Notes under the pieces: generated by a model | Told to the model about the DNA's origin: nothing | Database searches by the model: none | What the model saw: the letters and a program-made list of their open reading frames with translations, nothing else | Program-made: the position numbers and the translations under genes | Part shown: one piece after another, positions 1 through 7,788 of the stretch | Layout of the letters: every line of letters starts with the position of its first letter | Position numbering within the stretch: the stretch's first letter is position 1 | NCBI RefSeq assembly: GCF_003208215.1 | Contig: NZ_QKLW01000012.1 | Span: 1-64,000, forward strand | Reading direction: 5' to 3' | DNA length: 64,000 nt | Source: Marinomonas alcarazii | GTDB taxonomy: Bacteria > Pseudomonadota > Gammaproteobacteria > Pseudomonadales > Marinomonadaceae

Positions 1-91
1 CCACCTGATCCCATCCCGAACTCAGAAGTGAAAAGCGCCATCGCCGATGGTAGTGTGGGAGATCCCATGTGAGAGTAGGTCGTCGTCAAGC
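1..91 (+). rRNA. rrf: 5S ribosomal RNA, 3' part
   Basis: The window opens inside a 5S rRNA gene. The conserved central and 3' segments are readable: CCACCTGATCCCATCCCGAA, then CTCAGAAGTGAAA, GCCGATGGTAGTGTGG and GAGAGTAGGTCGTCG. By alignment from memory with the E. coli 5S (about 120 nt), roughly the first 25-30 nt lie upstream of the window. The exact 3' end is uncertain by a few bases. A terminator follows directly, so this is the distal end of an rRNA operon. Confidence 0.95.
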
Positions 92-105
92 TTTATATTA
101 AGAAG

Positions 106-138
106 GCCCTGATAGCTGATGCTGTCAGGGCTTTTTTT
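106..138 (+). terminator. rRNA operon terminator
   Basis: Arms GCCCTGA (106-112) and TCAGGGC (125-131) enclose a 12-nt loop and are followed by seven T residues. It sits about 15 nt after the 5S rRNA and is a standard intrinsic terminator. Confidence 0.85.
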
Positions 139-167
139 CGTCTGCGGTTAGCCGTCTTCACGTGCAC

Positions 168-205
168 GCAGCAATGGTTTGCTCTTGCAGCAATGGCTTA
201 CTCTT
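168..205. repeat. 19-bp tandem repeat in rRNA downstream spacer
   Basis: Two adjacent copies, 168-186 and 187-205, of a 19-bp unit beginning GCAGCAATGG differ at two positions. The second copy is also the start of the longer diverged duplication described at 187-451. Confidence 0.7.
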
Positions 206-451
206 TTGTGCCCCGCTTGCGCCTGTCTCATTCTTCGACGCGTCTGCGCGGGTCATCAAAAGAGAACGCCTTATATCGTTTATCTGAGCGCGTCATCAAA
301 AGAGAACGCCTTATATCGTTTATTTGAGCGCGTCATCAAAAGAAGTCATGCCACGTAGTAATGGCTTACCCTCTGTATCCAGTTTGCGCTTGTCTTATCC
401 TTCGGTGCGTCAGTGCGGTATATTAAAAGAGCTCGCCTTGTGTCATCTATC
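187..451. repeat. Diverged ~97-bp direct duplication
   Basis: The segment 187-284 recurs in diverged form at 355-451. Shared landmarks in the same order are GCAGCAATGGCTTA / GTAGTAATGGCTTA, GCTTGCGCCTGTCT / GTTTGCGCTTGTCT, a TTCTTCGACGCGTC / TCCTTCGGTGCGTC block, and AAAAGAGAACGCC / AAAAGAGCTCGCC. No open reading frame or RNA gene was recognised in 139-598, and duplication appears to account for most of this spacer. Confidence 0.65.
252..343. repeat. 40-bp tandem repeat, 2.3 copies
   Basis: A 40-bp unit beginning GTCATCAAAAGAGAACGCC occurs at 252-291 and 292-331 with one base different, and the first 12 bases recur at 332-343. The near identity points to a recent slippage or unequal-crossover event. 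The unit is not a known REP or ERIC element that I can name. Confidence 0.85.
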
Positions 452-530
452 AGAATAGCTTTTTCCATATTTTTTAAACGACGTGGTCGTAGGTGTCATG
501 CGTATATCAAAGAGGCTTTGAGAGTTATTT

Positions 531-553
531 ATGCTGTCAGGGCTTTTTTTCGT
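531..553 (+). repeat. Second copy of the right half of the rRNA terminator
   Basis: Positions 531-553 repeat 119-141 exactly (ATGCTGTCAGGG, then CTTTTTTTCGT), but the matching left arm GCCCTGA is absent. It is a terminator remnant and probably the far border of a duplication of the rRNA operon tail. Confidence 0.8.
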
Positions 554-598
554 TTAAAATAGCGTCAACAAAGATATTAACAACCTCAGAGTACCTTT

Positions 599-1843
599 AT
601 GTCAGATAAAGAAGCACAGAAGAAAGTTGATAAGGCGAATGTATTTAAGTTAGTCATATCGAATTTTTTAATCAATTTAGGGGATGTTTTGATTAACCCT
701 AAAGTGACTCTTCCTTGGCTTCTACAAAGCGTAGGTGCACCTTTGTTTTTATTAGGTTGGCTTGTACCGATTCGTGAGTCTGGGTCTTTGTTACCACAGG
801 TTATTATTGCTCACTTTATGTACAAAATAAAAGTCAGAAAGTGGGTGTGGGTGCTTGGAAGTGTTATTCAATCTTTGTGTGTCGTATTGATCGGTTTTGC
901 GGCTGTGACACTTGAAGGTGAATCTGCTGGTTGGGCTATTATTAGTGCTTTAGTTGTATTTAGTGTGGCAAGAGGTTTGAACTCCGTCGCCTCTAAAGAT
1001 GTTTTAGGCAAGACGGTAGTCAAGAATAAACGAGGTAGTGTGAGCGGTTGGTCTGCAAGCGCTGCTGGATTCATCACGATTATCATAGCTCTCACTATAT
1101 TGTTTGGCTTTGACAGTTTTCATAAAAATACTGATGTCTACGTTTGGGGGATTGTTGCTGCGACATTGATTTGGTTGATTGCTGCTTTAATATATTCATT
1201 CGTGCGAGAACCTTTTAGTGACGTTAAAGGGGCTGGTTCGAGTTTACTGGACATCTTTAGGGAGTTTGCATTACTGCGTACAGATCGGCCATTTCGTTCA
1301 TTTGTTATCGCTCGATCTTTATTTCTATGCGCTGCTTTGAGTGCCCCTTATTACGTTCTAATTGCTCAAAATGACGCCCAGAATTCCGTTTTAACCCTAG
1401 GGCTGTTTATACTGGTTAGTGGCTTGGCTTCTTTGTTGTCATCTCCATTTTGGGGGTTGTTTTCCGATTACTCTAGCCGTCAGGTGATGGTGCTATCTTC
1501 ATTATTGAGTGTTTTTTCTGGGGTGGGGTTGTTTCTCAGTGTTCGTTTTGAGGTAGAAATGCTCTCAGGTAGTTGGTTGTTACCTCTGTTGTATTTTGTT
1601 CTTAGCATCGCTCATCAGGGGATTCGGATTGGGCGTAAGACGTATTTAGTTAATTTGGGAGAGGGTAATCTGCGCACCAGTTATGTATCCGTTAGTAATA
1701 CATTGATTGGTATTGTTTTGCTGGCTATGAGCAGTATCAGCTTATTGTCTTATGTTGTTTCTCTGGAAACTCTGGTTTTGATATTTTCATTTATAACTTT
1801 AGCTGGTGCTATTATGGTGATTCGTTGTTTACCAGAGGCTTAA
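599..1843 (+). CDS. Major facilitator superfamily permease
   Basis: A 414-residue, very hydrophobic protein with about 12 predicted membrane segments and a polar central loop near residues 200-225, the usual two-half layout of MFS carriers. The substrate cannot be told from sequence. Hydrophobic stretches are clear at about 15-35, 45-70, 80-105, 110-130, 150-170 and 180-200 in the first half. There is no signal peptide. The gene follows the repeat-rich rRNA spacer and is convergent with the Lrp-type regulator. It stands alone, so no operon partner helps to define its role. The ATG at 599 has only a weak ribosome binding site (GAGTACC). Confidence 0.75.
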   Translation: MSDKEAQKKVDKANVFKLVISNFLINLGDVLINPKVTLPWLLQSVGAPLFLLGWLVPIRESGSLLPQVIIAHFMYKIKVRKWVWVLGSVIQSLCVVLIGFAAVTLEGESAGWAIISALVVFSVARGLNSVASKDVLGKTVVKNKRGSVSGWSASAAGFITIIIALTILFGFDSFHKNTDVYVWGIVAATLIWLIAALIYSFVREPFSDVKGAGSSLLDIFREFALLRTDRPFRSFVIARSLFLCAALSAPYYVLIAQNDAQNSVLTLGLFILVSGLASLLSSPFWGLFSDYSSRQVMVLSSLLSVFSGVGLFLSVRFEVEMLSGSWLLPLLYFVLSIAHQGIRIGRKTYLVNLGEGNLRTSYVSVSNTLIGIVLLAMSSISLLSYVVSLETLVLIFSFITLAGAIMVIRCLPEA

Positions 1844-1888
1844 AGCGCCATTAGTTTGTTGCTTCCTGTCGCTTTAAGCCCTTCATTG

Positions 1889-2362
1889 TTAATTTGGTAA
1901 AGGGATAGAGGGTGCGTGCTTTACACGATTCAATACGACTGTTGAGGTAAGATCTCGAACGCAGGTTAGACTCGAAAGTGACTCGCTTAAAAAAGAGGAA
2001 AGCGATGGAAGGTTTTCACTTATGACTCTCAGCCAGTAATCAGCATCACCGCTGACAGAATAGCATTCTAATATTTCGGGAATTGCTTCAATTGCTTGTT
2101 TAAATTCTTTATCAGAGTTCTTTACTCTCTTATCGAGGGTGATACTGACAAAGGCGGTTATTTGATAACCAAGCTCACTGGCATTTAATTGAGTAAAGTA
2201 AGCTTCTATTAGATTGTTTTGTTCAAGTCTCTGTAAGCGTCGAGAGCATTGTGACGGTGATAAATTTACTTGTTCGGACAAGGCAACATTACTTAATCTT
2301 GCGTTTGTTTGCAGTGCTCGTAGCAATCGCCAATCATAACTGTCTAGTTCAATATGACTCAT
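1889..2362 (-). CDS. Lrp/AsnC-family transcriptional regulator
   Basis: A 157-residue protein with the two-part Lrp/AsnC layout. An N-terminal winged helix-turn-helix (about residues 5-60; LDSYDWRLLRALQTNARLSN, then LSPSQCSRRLQRLE) is followed by a RAM/AsnC effector domain (about 70-145; AFVSITLDKR, ECYSVSGDADYWLRV). Proteins of this family sense amino acids and usually control nearby amino-acid genes. It is convergent with the MFS permease and separated from purK by about 250 bp. A connection with the permease is possible, but only proximity suggests it. The ligand is unknown. Confidence 0.9.
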   Translation of the reverse strand: MSHIELDSYDWRLLRALQTNARLSNVALSEQVNLSPSQCSRRLQRLEQNNLIEAYFTQLNASELGYQITAFVSITLDKRVKNSDKEFKQAIEAIPEILECYSVSGDADYWLRVISENLPSLSSFLSESLSSLTCVRDLTSTVVLNRVKHAPSIPLPN

Positions 2363-2554
2363 TCAAAGTTCCTTAATCAGCATCTATAAATATGTGCTGC
2401 TATTTTTATATTTGCTAAGCCGTTTTTAGCTTGATCAACAAGAATAAGGGGTTTTGTAAACTAAACAAGCTTAAAAGCTTTATTTTTGCATTTTTTTATG
2501 CATTTATTTGCACTTTTGTTTTTGAAAGTATAGAAGGTTTTGATTCTGAGGGAT

Positions 2555-2590
2555 AAAAAAATGCCGCCTATCATAATTGATAGCGGCATT
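2555..2590 (-). terminator. Terminator of purEK
   Basis: A hairpin (AATGCCGC-TATCA against TGATA-GCGGCATT, one bulged base) with a run of seven A on the plus strand, which is a U tract for minus-strand transcripts. It lies just past the purK stop codon. Confidence 0.8.
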
Positions 2591-2614
2591 GATGGGCTGC
2601 TTTATGGTAAATGA

Positions 2615-3682
2615 CTATTTTTGAGGTAGATTCTCAGATAACCAAGTTAGTGCTTCAGGATAAGGAGCAGGCATATTCAATTGATTGAGCGCTGCTTGTA
2701 GTACTTCTGGGTCGCCAGAACAAAAGTTGAGGTGACCAACTTTTCTTCCTGGTCGTACTTCTTTCTTATACCAATATAGCTCTAGGTCTTTAATGTTGAG
2801 CCATTGATAGTCAAGGTCTACGCCGATGAGGTTGACCATCATACTTTGGTTTTTCACTTCAGCTGGTGCCAGTGGTAAGCCTGTTACAGCTCTCACATGA
2901 TTTTCGAACTGACAGACGCTTGAGCCTGCTTGCGTCCAGTGGCCACTATTATGAACTCGTGGGGCAAGCTCGTTAATGAGTAGATCATCACCTACGCGGA
3001 AGCACTCCATAGCCATTACACCGACATAGTCTAGCGCGCCCATCAGTTTACTAAGCATAGCTTCAGCTTTGTCCTGTAGAGGCTTCAGGCGCTCTAATGG
3101 CGATATTGAGGCGTACAGAATGCCGTTAATGTGTAGGTTTAGAGTAAGAGGGTAAAAATGTGTTTCACCGTCTTTGCCTCTAACACCGACTAAAGAAACT
3201 TCCTCGTCAAAATTGATTGCTTGCTCAGCAATAGCACGTCCTTTCCAATCTTCAGGGATTTCAGTCGCGTCGGATTGTTTTAACCAATATTGCCCCTTAC
3301 CATCATAGCCACCGCGGCGTTGTTTCATAAGGACGCGTTCGCCTAATGTTTCATAAGCAAAAGCGGCGGTTGAATCTGATTCAACAGGGAACCATGGTGC
3401 TGTAGCTAGGTCGAGACGATCTAACCACTGCTTTTGTGTTAGGCGATCTGCTAGTTGTGGGAACGTCGCTAAATTGACAAAGTTGCTGTGAGTAGCAAGT
3501 TGCTTTGTTGCCACAGTTTCTGGCCATTCTTCTCTTTCTGCTGTGACAATATCTGTTGGTGATAGATTTAGCGTTTCAGTTGATTCGATATCGACTGGAC
3601 GAACATCGAGGCCGAGAGGTGTTCCAGCTTGTTTTAACATAGCGCCTAACTGACCAGCACCCAATACCCATAGAACTGACAT
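2615..3682 (-). CDS. purK: N5-carboxyaminoimidazole ribonucleotide synthase PurK
   Basis: ATP-grasp enzyme of de novo purine synthesis. It joins bicarbonate to 5-aminoimidazole ribonucleotide using ATP to give N5-CAIR. The 355-residue length is normal. Seen: an N-terminal pre-ATP-grasp fold beginning VLWVLGAGQLGAM, the lysine-bearing MKQRRGGYDGKGQ loop near residue 120, the acidic metal segment MAMECFRVGDDLLINELAPR near 225-245, and HNSGHWT straight after. The gene starts 3 bp after purE, so the two are co-transcribed and presumably co-translated. Hairpin 2555-2590 ends the unit. Confidence 0.97.
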   Translation of the reverse strand: MSVLWVLGAGQLGAMLKQAGTPLGLDVRPVDIESTETLNLSPTDIVTAEREEWPETVATKQLATHSNFVNLATFPQLADRLTQKQWLDRLDLATAPWFPVESDSTAAFAYETLGERVLMKQRRGGYDGKGQYWLKQSDATEIPEDWKGRAIAEQAINFDEEVSLVGVRGKDGETHFYPLTLNLHINGILYASISPLERLKPLQDKAEAMLSKLMGALDYVGVMAMECFRVGDDLLINELAPRVHNSGHWTQAGSSVCQFENHVRAVTGLPLAPAEVKNQSMMVNLIGVDLDYQWLNIKDLELYWYKKEVRPGRKVGHLNFCSGDPEVLQAALNQLNMPAPYPEALTWLSENLPQK

Positions 3683-3685
3683 AAA

Positions 3686-4177
3686 TTAGGCCTCTCTTGG
3701 ATCTGGGTTGGCTAAGACGGTTTCAGTCTGGTTTATTCTGAACTCTTCAATCTTCTTAGCTAGTTCGGGGTTGGTGATAGCAAGGATTTGACACGCTAAT
3801 AGACCAGCATTAAAAGCGCCAGCTGTGCCAATAGCTAGTGTACCTACGGCGACACCTTTTGGCATTTGCGCGATAGATAATAAGCTATCCATACCATTGA
3901 GTGCTTTGCTTTGAACAGGCACACCTAGAACTGGCAATCGAGTGTGAGCGGCAACCATACCTGGTAAATGAGCAGCGCCACCAGCACCACCAATAATAAC
4001 TTTGAAGCCTTTTTCTACGGCACTTTCGGCAAACTCCGCAAGTTTTACAGGGGTTCTATGAGCGGAAACAACTTCAACGTGATAGCTAACACCAAGAGCG
4101 TCCATTATTTCAGCCGCACCTTCCATGGTAGCCCAATCACTTTTAGAACCCATTATTAGAGCAACTTCTGCTTGCAA
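3686..4177 (-). CDS. purE: N5-carboxyaminoimidazole ribonucleotide mutase PurE
   Basis: Class I PurE, which moves the carboxyl group of N5-CAIR to give CAIR, the step after PurK. At 163 residues it has the expected size. The nucleotide-binding motif MGSKSDW is at residues 9-15, SAHRTP near 39-44 and [12 protein letters not shown] near 62-73. The start codon is TTG at 4177, supported by AGGAG seven bases upstream; no ATG gives the full N terminus. First gene of a purE-purK operon. Confidence 0.97.
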   Translation of the reverse strand: MQAEVALIMGSKSDWATMEGAAEIMDALGVSYHVEVVSAHRTPVKLAEFAESAVEKGFKVIIGGAGGAAHLPGMVAAHTRLPVLGVPVQSKALNGMDSLLSIAQMPKGVAVGTLAIGTAGAFNAGLLACQILAITNPELAKKIEEFRINQTETVLANPDPREA

Positions 4178-4373
4178 AATTTTTCTCCTATCGAGGAATC
4201 CAACGTGGTGCTGAGGGAGTTAAAGCGTTGAATTCGGTCAGTAAACTTATCGAACATAGCATGAGGCCTAGAGCATCTATATCAGATAATAATTGGCGGC
4301 TAATATAGCCGATTTTGAAGTAAACCGCGAGCTTTGAGGGGGGATAAGTGCTTAAGTGGAAAGATAATGAATG

Positions 4374-4403
4374 GAAAAGAAAAGAGCGACTAAAGTCGCT
4401 CTT
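4374..4403 (-). terminator. Terminator overlapping the mgsA stop codon
   Basis: A perfect 10-bp stem, AAGAGCGACT (4382-4391) against AGTCGCTCTT (4394-4403), followed on the minus strand by TTCTTTTCC. The upstream arm is the last codons of mgsA and the stop codon lies in the hairpin. Confidence 0.75.
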
Positions 4404-4860
4404 GGAGGTATTTATCGTAATCTGGAATTTGCCGTTCAAACTCGGATTCAAATAATGGAGAAGAAACCAGAAAGTTTGCAGAAGAAACACTGCATGCAAT
4501 CGGGATGTTCCACACTGCTGCAACTCGAAGCAGGGCCTTAATATCTGGATCATGAGGCATAGGCTCAAAAGGATCCCAGAAAAAAATCAACACATCAATT
4601 TTGCCTTCGGCAATGAGACCGCCAAGTTGTTGGTCTCCACCCAAGGGGCCACTAATTAGGGACTTTACTGGAACGTTTAATTGCTTCTGCATTAAATTTC
4701 CAGTTGTTCCTGTTGCCATCAAATTATGCTTGATTAGCCTTTCTTTATGCTTTTCAGCCCATTCGATAAGAGCAGGCTTCATATTATCATGAGCAACCAG
4801 AGCGACGTTTTTACGCTCTGGTGTCATGATGGTTTTTTGTTGCAGTGTATTGTTTTTCAC
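4390..4860 (-). CDS. mgsA: Methylglyoxal synthase
   Basis: Converts dihydroxyacetone phosphate to methylglyoxal and phosphate, a bypass of lower glycolysis used when phosphorylated sugars accumulate. The 156-residue length fits. Seen: VALVAHDNMKP (phosphate and substrate site), TGTTGNL near residue 52, SGPLGGDQQLGGLIAEGKID near 70-90, and FFWDPFEPMPHDPDIKALLR with the catalytic Asp. The start is taken as GTG at 4860, with GAGGA ten bases upstream inside the pyk 3' end; the ATG at 4827 has no such site. It begins 6 bp after pyk, so it belongs to the gapA-pyk-mgsA run. Confidence 0.93.
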   Translation of the reverse strand: MKNNTLQQKTIMTPERKNVALVAHDNMKPALIEWAEKHKERLIKHNLMATGTTGNLMQKQLNVPVKSLISGPLGGDQQLGGLIAEGKIDVLIFFWDPFEPMPHDPDIKALLRVAAVWNIPIACSVSSANFLVSSPLFESEFERQIPDYDKYLQERL

Positions 4861-4866
4861 TGTGGA

Positions 4867-6315
4867 TTATTCCTCAGCAGCGCCAACTTTCACGACTTTC
4901 ATCATATTAGTTGTGCCATAGCTTACTAGGTGATCACCTTTTGTCACTATGACAAGGTCACCATCTTTGATTAAACCAAGTGATTTAACATGGTCAACCA
5001 AGCCTGTAATGATAGTGTCTACGTTATACTCTTGTGAAGAAAAAGCCACAGGAGTTACGCCGCGATAAAGGTTTACTTTATTAAGCGTCGCTTGGTTTGG
5101 AGACAATGCGTAGATTGGCAGACCAGAACTGATGCGAGACATGAGAAGTGGTGTTGTGCCAGATTCAGTCAAACTGATGATCGCTTTTACGCCTTCCAAA
5201 TGGTTAGCCGCGTACATAGCTGACATGGCGATTGTTTCATCGATACTCGTAAAAGTAACATCAATGCGGTGTTTAGAACGGTTGATTGCTGGTTGTTTTT
5301 CAGCACCTAAGCAAACGCGGTTCATGGTTTTGATGACTTCTTCTGGGTACGCACCAGCCGCTGTTTCAGCAGAAAGCATTACGGCGTCTGTACCATCTAG
5401 TACAGCGTTCGCAACGTCAAACACTTCAGCACGAGTTGGCATTGCACTGGTAATCATGGTTTCCATCATTTGTGTCGCGGTGATAACAGGGCGGTTCAAT
5501 TGACGGCAGCGCTTGATCATGTGTTTCTGTACACCAATCAATTCGGCATCGCCAATTTCCACACCTAGATCGCCACGAGCAACCATAACGGCATCAGAGG
5601 CCAGAATAATAGAGTCCAATGTTTCGTTGTCAGCAACGGCTTCAGCACGTTCTACTTTAGATACAATGCCTGCTTTCAGACCAGCAGCTTCTGCAAGTGC
5701 ACGGGCTTCGTGAAGGTCTTCTGCAGAACGAGGGAATGAAACGGCTAGGTAGTCAGCTTTTAATGCTGCTGCTGTTTTAATGTCTTCGCGATCTTTATCG
5801 GTAAGGGCTGCTGCAGACAGGCCACCACCTTGACGGTTGATGCCTTTGTTATTCGACAGAGCGCCGCCAACGATGACTTTAGTAATGACTTCTTGGCCTT
5901 TCACTTCCAACACTTCAAGGACTACTCGTCCATCATCAAGAAGCAAAATATTACCTGGTTGAGAGTCTTTTGCTAATTGAGGGTAATCAATACCAACTCG
6001 AGTTTCATCACCATTGTTTTTGTCAAAGCCTACATCAAGGATAAAAGTGGCTCCGTCTTCTAGCTCAATTTTGGTGTTTTTGAAGCGAGCAATACGGATT
6101 TTTGGGCCTTGTAAGTCACCAAGTATCGCAACATGACGATTGTTTTTCTTCGCCATTTCACGAACTACTTCAGCGCGATTAATGTGATCTTCTGGTTGAC
6201 CATGGGAAAAATTCAAGCGAAAGACATTTGCTCCAGCCAGAATCAGTTTTTCGATCATTTCTGGTGAGCTGGAAGCTGGGCCTAAAGTGGCAACAATTTT
6301 AGTTCTACGAGTCAT
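4867..6315 (-). CDS. pyk: Pyruvate kinase
   Basis: Transfers phosphate from phosphoenolpyruvate to ADP, the last step of glycolysis. Seen: the N-terminal [17 protein letters not shown], the barrel motif FRLNFSHG, the metal-binding [11 protein letters not shown], the catalytic TATQMMETM and the C-terminal [20 protein letters not shown]. The family's [12 protein letters not shown] start favours ATG at 6315 (482 residues). An in-frame TTG at 6327 would add four residues, and neither has a clear ribosome binding site. The C-terminal domain resembles the PykA (type II) form. It lies between gapA and mgsA, all leftward. Confidence 0.97.
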   Translation of the reverse strand: MTRRTKIVATLGPASSSPEMIEKLILAGANVFRLNFSHGQPEDHINRAEVVREMAKKNNRHVAILGDLQGPKIRIARFKNTKIELEDGATFILDVGFDKNNGDETRVGIDYPQLAKDSQPGNILLLDDGRVVLEVLEVKGQEVITKVIVGGALSNNKGINRQGGGLSAAALTDKDREDIKTAAALKADYLAVSFPRSAEDLHEARALAEAAGLKAGIVSKVERAEAVADNETLDSIILASDAVMVARGDLGVEIGDAELIGVQKHMIKRCRQLNRPVITATQMMETMITSAMPTRAEVFDVANAVLDGTDAVMLSAETAAGAYPEEVIKTMNRVCLGAEKQPAINRSKHRIDVTFTSIDETIAMSAMYAANHLEGVKAIISLTESGTTPLLMSRISSGLPIYALSPNQATLNKVNLYRGVTPVAFSSQEYNVDTIITGLVDHVKSLGLIKDGDLVIVTKGDHLVSYGTTNMMKVVKVGAAEE

Positions 6316-6362
6316 GTTAAGTACCAAAGATTAGAAAGCGTGAAGTGAAGTATAAGAGACGA

Positions 6363-6386
6363 CGAAGGCTGCGTCAGCAGCCTTCG
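6363..6386 (-). terminator. Hairpin between gapA and pyk
   Basis: A perfect 10-bp inverted repeat, CGAAGGCTGC and GCAGCCTTCG with loop GTCA, lies 10 bp past the gapA stop and about 48 bp before pyk. The minus-strand sequence after it (TCGTCTCTTATAC) is only modestly U-rich. It could be a leaky terminator or a 3'-end stabiliser that keeps gapA mRNA more abundant than pyk. Confidence 0.5.
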
Positions 6387-6396
6387 TGTATTTTGA

Positions 6397-7410
6397 CTAT
6401 TTAGCAGCCATTAATGCGATAGTATTATCGAGCATGCGGTTTGAGAAGCCCCACTCGTTATCATACCAAGCCATAATTTTAACCAACTTGCCTTGAACGC
6501 GTGTTTGCGTCGCATCAAAGTTAGATGTGTAAGTGCTGTGGTTAAAGTCAGAAGAAACGAGTGGCTCATAATTGATATGTAATACCTGAGCAAGAATAGG
6601 GTCAGCTTTGATGGCATCTTCTATAATTTTGTTTACTTCTTCTACTGTCGTTTCGCGTGGTGCTAGGAAAGTCAAATCAACCAAGGAAACGTTGATCGTA
6701 GGGACACGAACGGCCATACCATCAAACTTACCAACTAGTTCAGGCACAACAAGGCCAACAGCAGCAGCGGCACCCGTTTTACTTGGGATCATATTTTGTG
6801 CAGCAGCACGAGCACGGTATAGGTCTTCGTGATAAACATCTGACAAACGCTGATCGTTAGTGTAAGCATGAATAGTCGTCATCAAGCCACTTTCGATTCC
6901 CAATTTGTCGCTAAGCGGTTTAGCAACAGGAGCTAGACAGTTAGTTGTGCAAGAAGCGTTAGAAATAACCGTCATGTCTGAGGTAAGTACATCTTGGTTA
7001 ACGCCGAATACAACCGTAGCATCAACTTCTTTGCCTGGTGCAGAAATAATGACTTTCTTCGCTCCAGCTTTGATGTGCGCGCTGGCTTTTTCTTTTGTTG
7101 TAAAAAAGCCTGTGCACTCATAAACAACATCAACACCTAGTTCAGCCCAAGGAAGGTCGGCAGGGTTACGTTCAGAGAAAGTGCGGATTTTGTCTTTGTT
7201 GACGTAAAGTGCTTCATCATCAAAGGTGACTTCTTCACCAAAGCGACCATGTACAGTGTCGTATTTTGTTAAATGAGCGTTGGTCTTGGAGTCGCCTAGA
7301 TCATTGATCGCAACAATTTGGATTTGATCACGCTTACCTGATTCATACAAAGCTCTAAGCGTGTTGCGTCCAATGCGTCCATAACCATTGATAGCTACTT
7401 TAATTGTCAT
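6397..7410 (-). CDS. gapA: Glyceraldehyde-3-phosphate dehydrogenase, type I
   Basis: Oxidises and phosphorylates glyceraldehyde 3-phosphate with NAD. Seen: Rossmann motif [21 protein letters not shown] at the end of the second strand (the Asp normally favours NAD), catalytic [12 protein letters not shown] with Cys154, His181 in TTIHAYTND, and the C-terminal [12 protein letters not shown]. Start: an in-frame GTG lies at 7416, but the ribosome binding site AGAGGTGAGT is correctly spaced only for ATG at 7410, giving 337 residues. The upstream region shared with edd holds candidate HexR sites and a 16-bp palindrome, so the gene is probably controlled by sugar-phosphate level. Confidence 0.97.
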   Translation of the reverse strand: MTIKVAINGYGRIGRNTLRALYESGKRDQIQIVAINDLGDSKTNAHLTKYDTVHGRFGEEVTFDDEALYVNKDKIRTFSERNPADLPWAELGVDVVYECTGFFTTKEKASAHIKAGAKKVIISAPGKEVDATVVFGVNQDVLTSDMTVISNASCTTNCLAPVAKPLSDKLGIESGLMTTIHAYTNDQRLSDVYHEDLYRARAAAQNMIPSKTGAAAAVGLVVPELVGKFDGMAVRVPTINVSLVDLTFLAPRETTVEEVNKIIEDAIKADPILAQVLHINYEPLVSSDFNHSTYTSNFDATQTRVQGKLVKIMAWYDNEWGFSNRMLDNTIALMAAK

Positions 7411-7441
7411 ACTCACCTCTAAATAGTGCGAAAGTTACTAA

Positions 7442-7457
7442 TGTTCGAATTCGAACA
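7442..7457. promoter_or_regulatory. Perfect 16-bp palindrome upstream of gapA
   Basis: TGTTCGAATTCGAACA reads the same on both strands and lies 32-47 bp upstream of the gapA ATG. Its position suits an operator or promoter-overlapping site for gapA. It does not match the HexR pattern, so another regulator would be required. Confidence 0.5.
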
Positions 7458-7482
7458 ATTAGCGTTCAATAATGTTCTTTGA

Positions 7483-7497
7483 CGTAAAAATACTACA
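7483..7497. promoter_or_regulatory. Candidate HexR operator 1 (gapA-proximal)
   Basis: CGTAAAAATACTACA, on the minus strand TGTAGTATTTTTACG, resembles the gammaproteobacterial HexR pattern TGTARTwwwAYTACA with one end base different. It lies about 75-87 bp upstream of gapA. HexR itself is encoded at 11667-12533. Confidence 0.5.
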
Positions 7498-7646
7498 TAA
7501 GTAATTTTTTAAGCAAGGATTAGTAACAAATTCCTTGTAGTTTGACTATATTTCGATCAATTAACTGTCATTGATCATGTTGCATAGAAGTATATTACAA
7601 ATGTTGGGATATTTTAGCCGAAAAAATGTCTTTTTCGAATCCTGAA

Positions 7647-7661
7647 TGTAAAAAAATTACA
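7647..7661. promoter_or_regulatory. Candidate HexR operator 2
   Basis: TGTAAAAAAATTACA has perfect TGTAA and TTACA arms around five A residues. It lies in the middle of the gapA/edd intergenic region, about 128-142 bp upstream of edd. Confidence 0.5.
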
Positions 7662-7717
7662 AAATAATATGTTTTTGGTGTGTTTTTTGGGATTTTTGGC
7701 GTGAAATAAAATTAAAA

Positions 7718-7732
7718 TGTAGTAATATTACA
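7718..7732. promoter_or_regulatory. Candidate HexR operator 3 (edd-proximal)
   Basis: TGTAGTAATATTACA is the best match in the region to TGTARTwwwAYTACA. It lies 57-71 bp upstream of the edd start, where a repressor would cover the promoter. Confidence 0.65.
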
Positions 7733-7788
7733 TAAATATAGAGTCAGGCAGCTTGCTGAGATAACAGAATGAAAAAACGGAGAGAAGC

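Noticed and set aside
252..343. Possible CRISPR array at the 40-bp tandem repeats
   Set aside because: Copies are contiguous with no spacers between them.
4188..4568. A 126-codon minus-strand frame downstream of purE
   Set aside because: It runs into mgsA in another frame, contains no family features and covers the mgsA terminator.
7555..7575. Possible fourth regulator site (TTTCGATCAATTAACTGTC) between gapA and edd
   Set aside because: No clear inverted repeat and no match to the HexR pattern.
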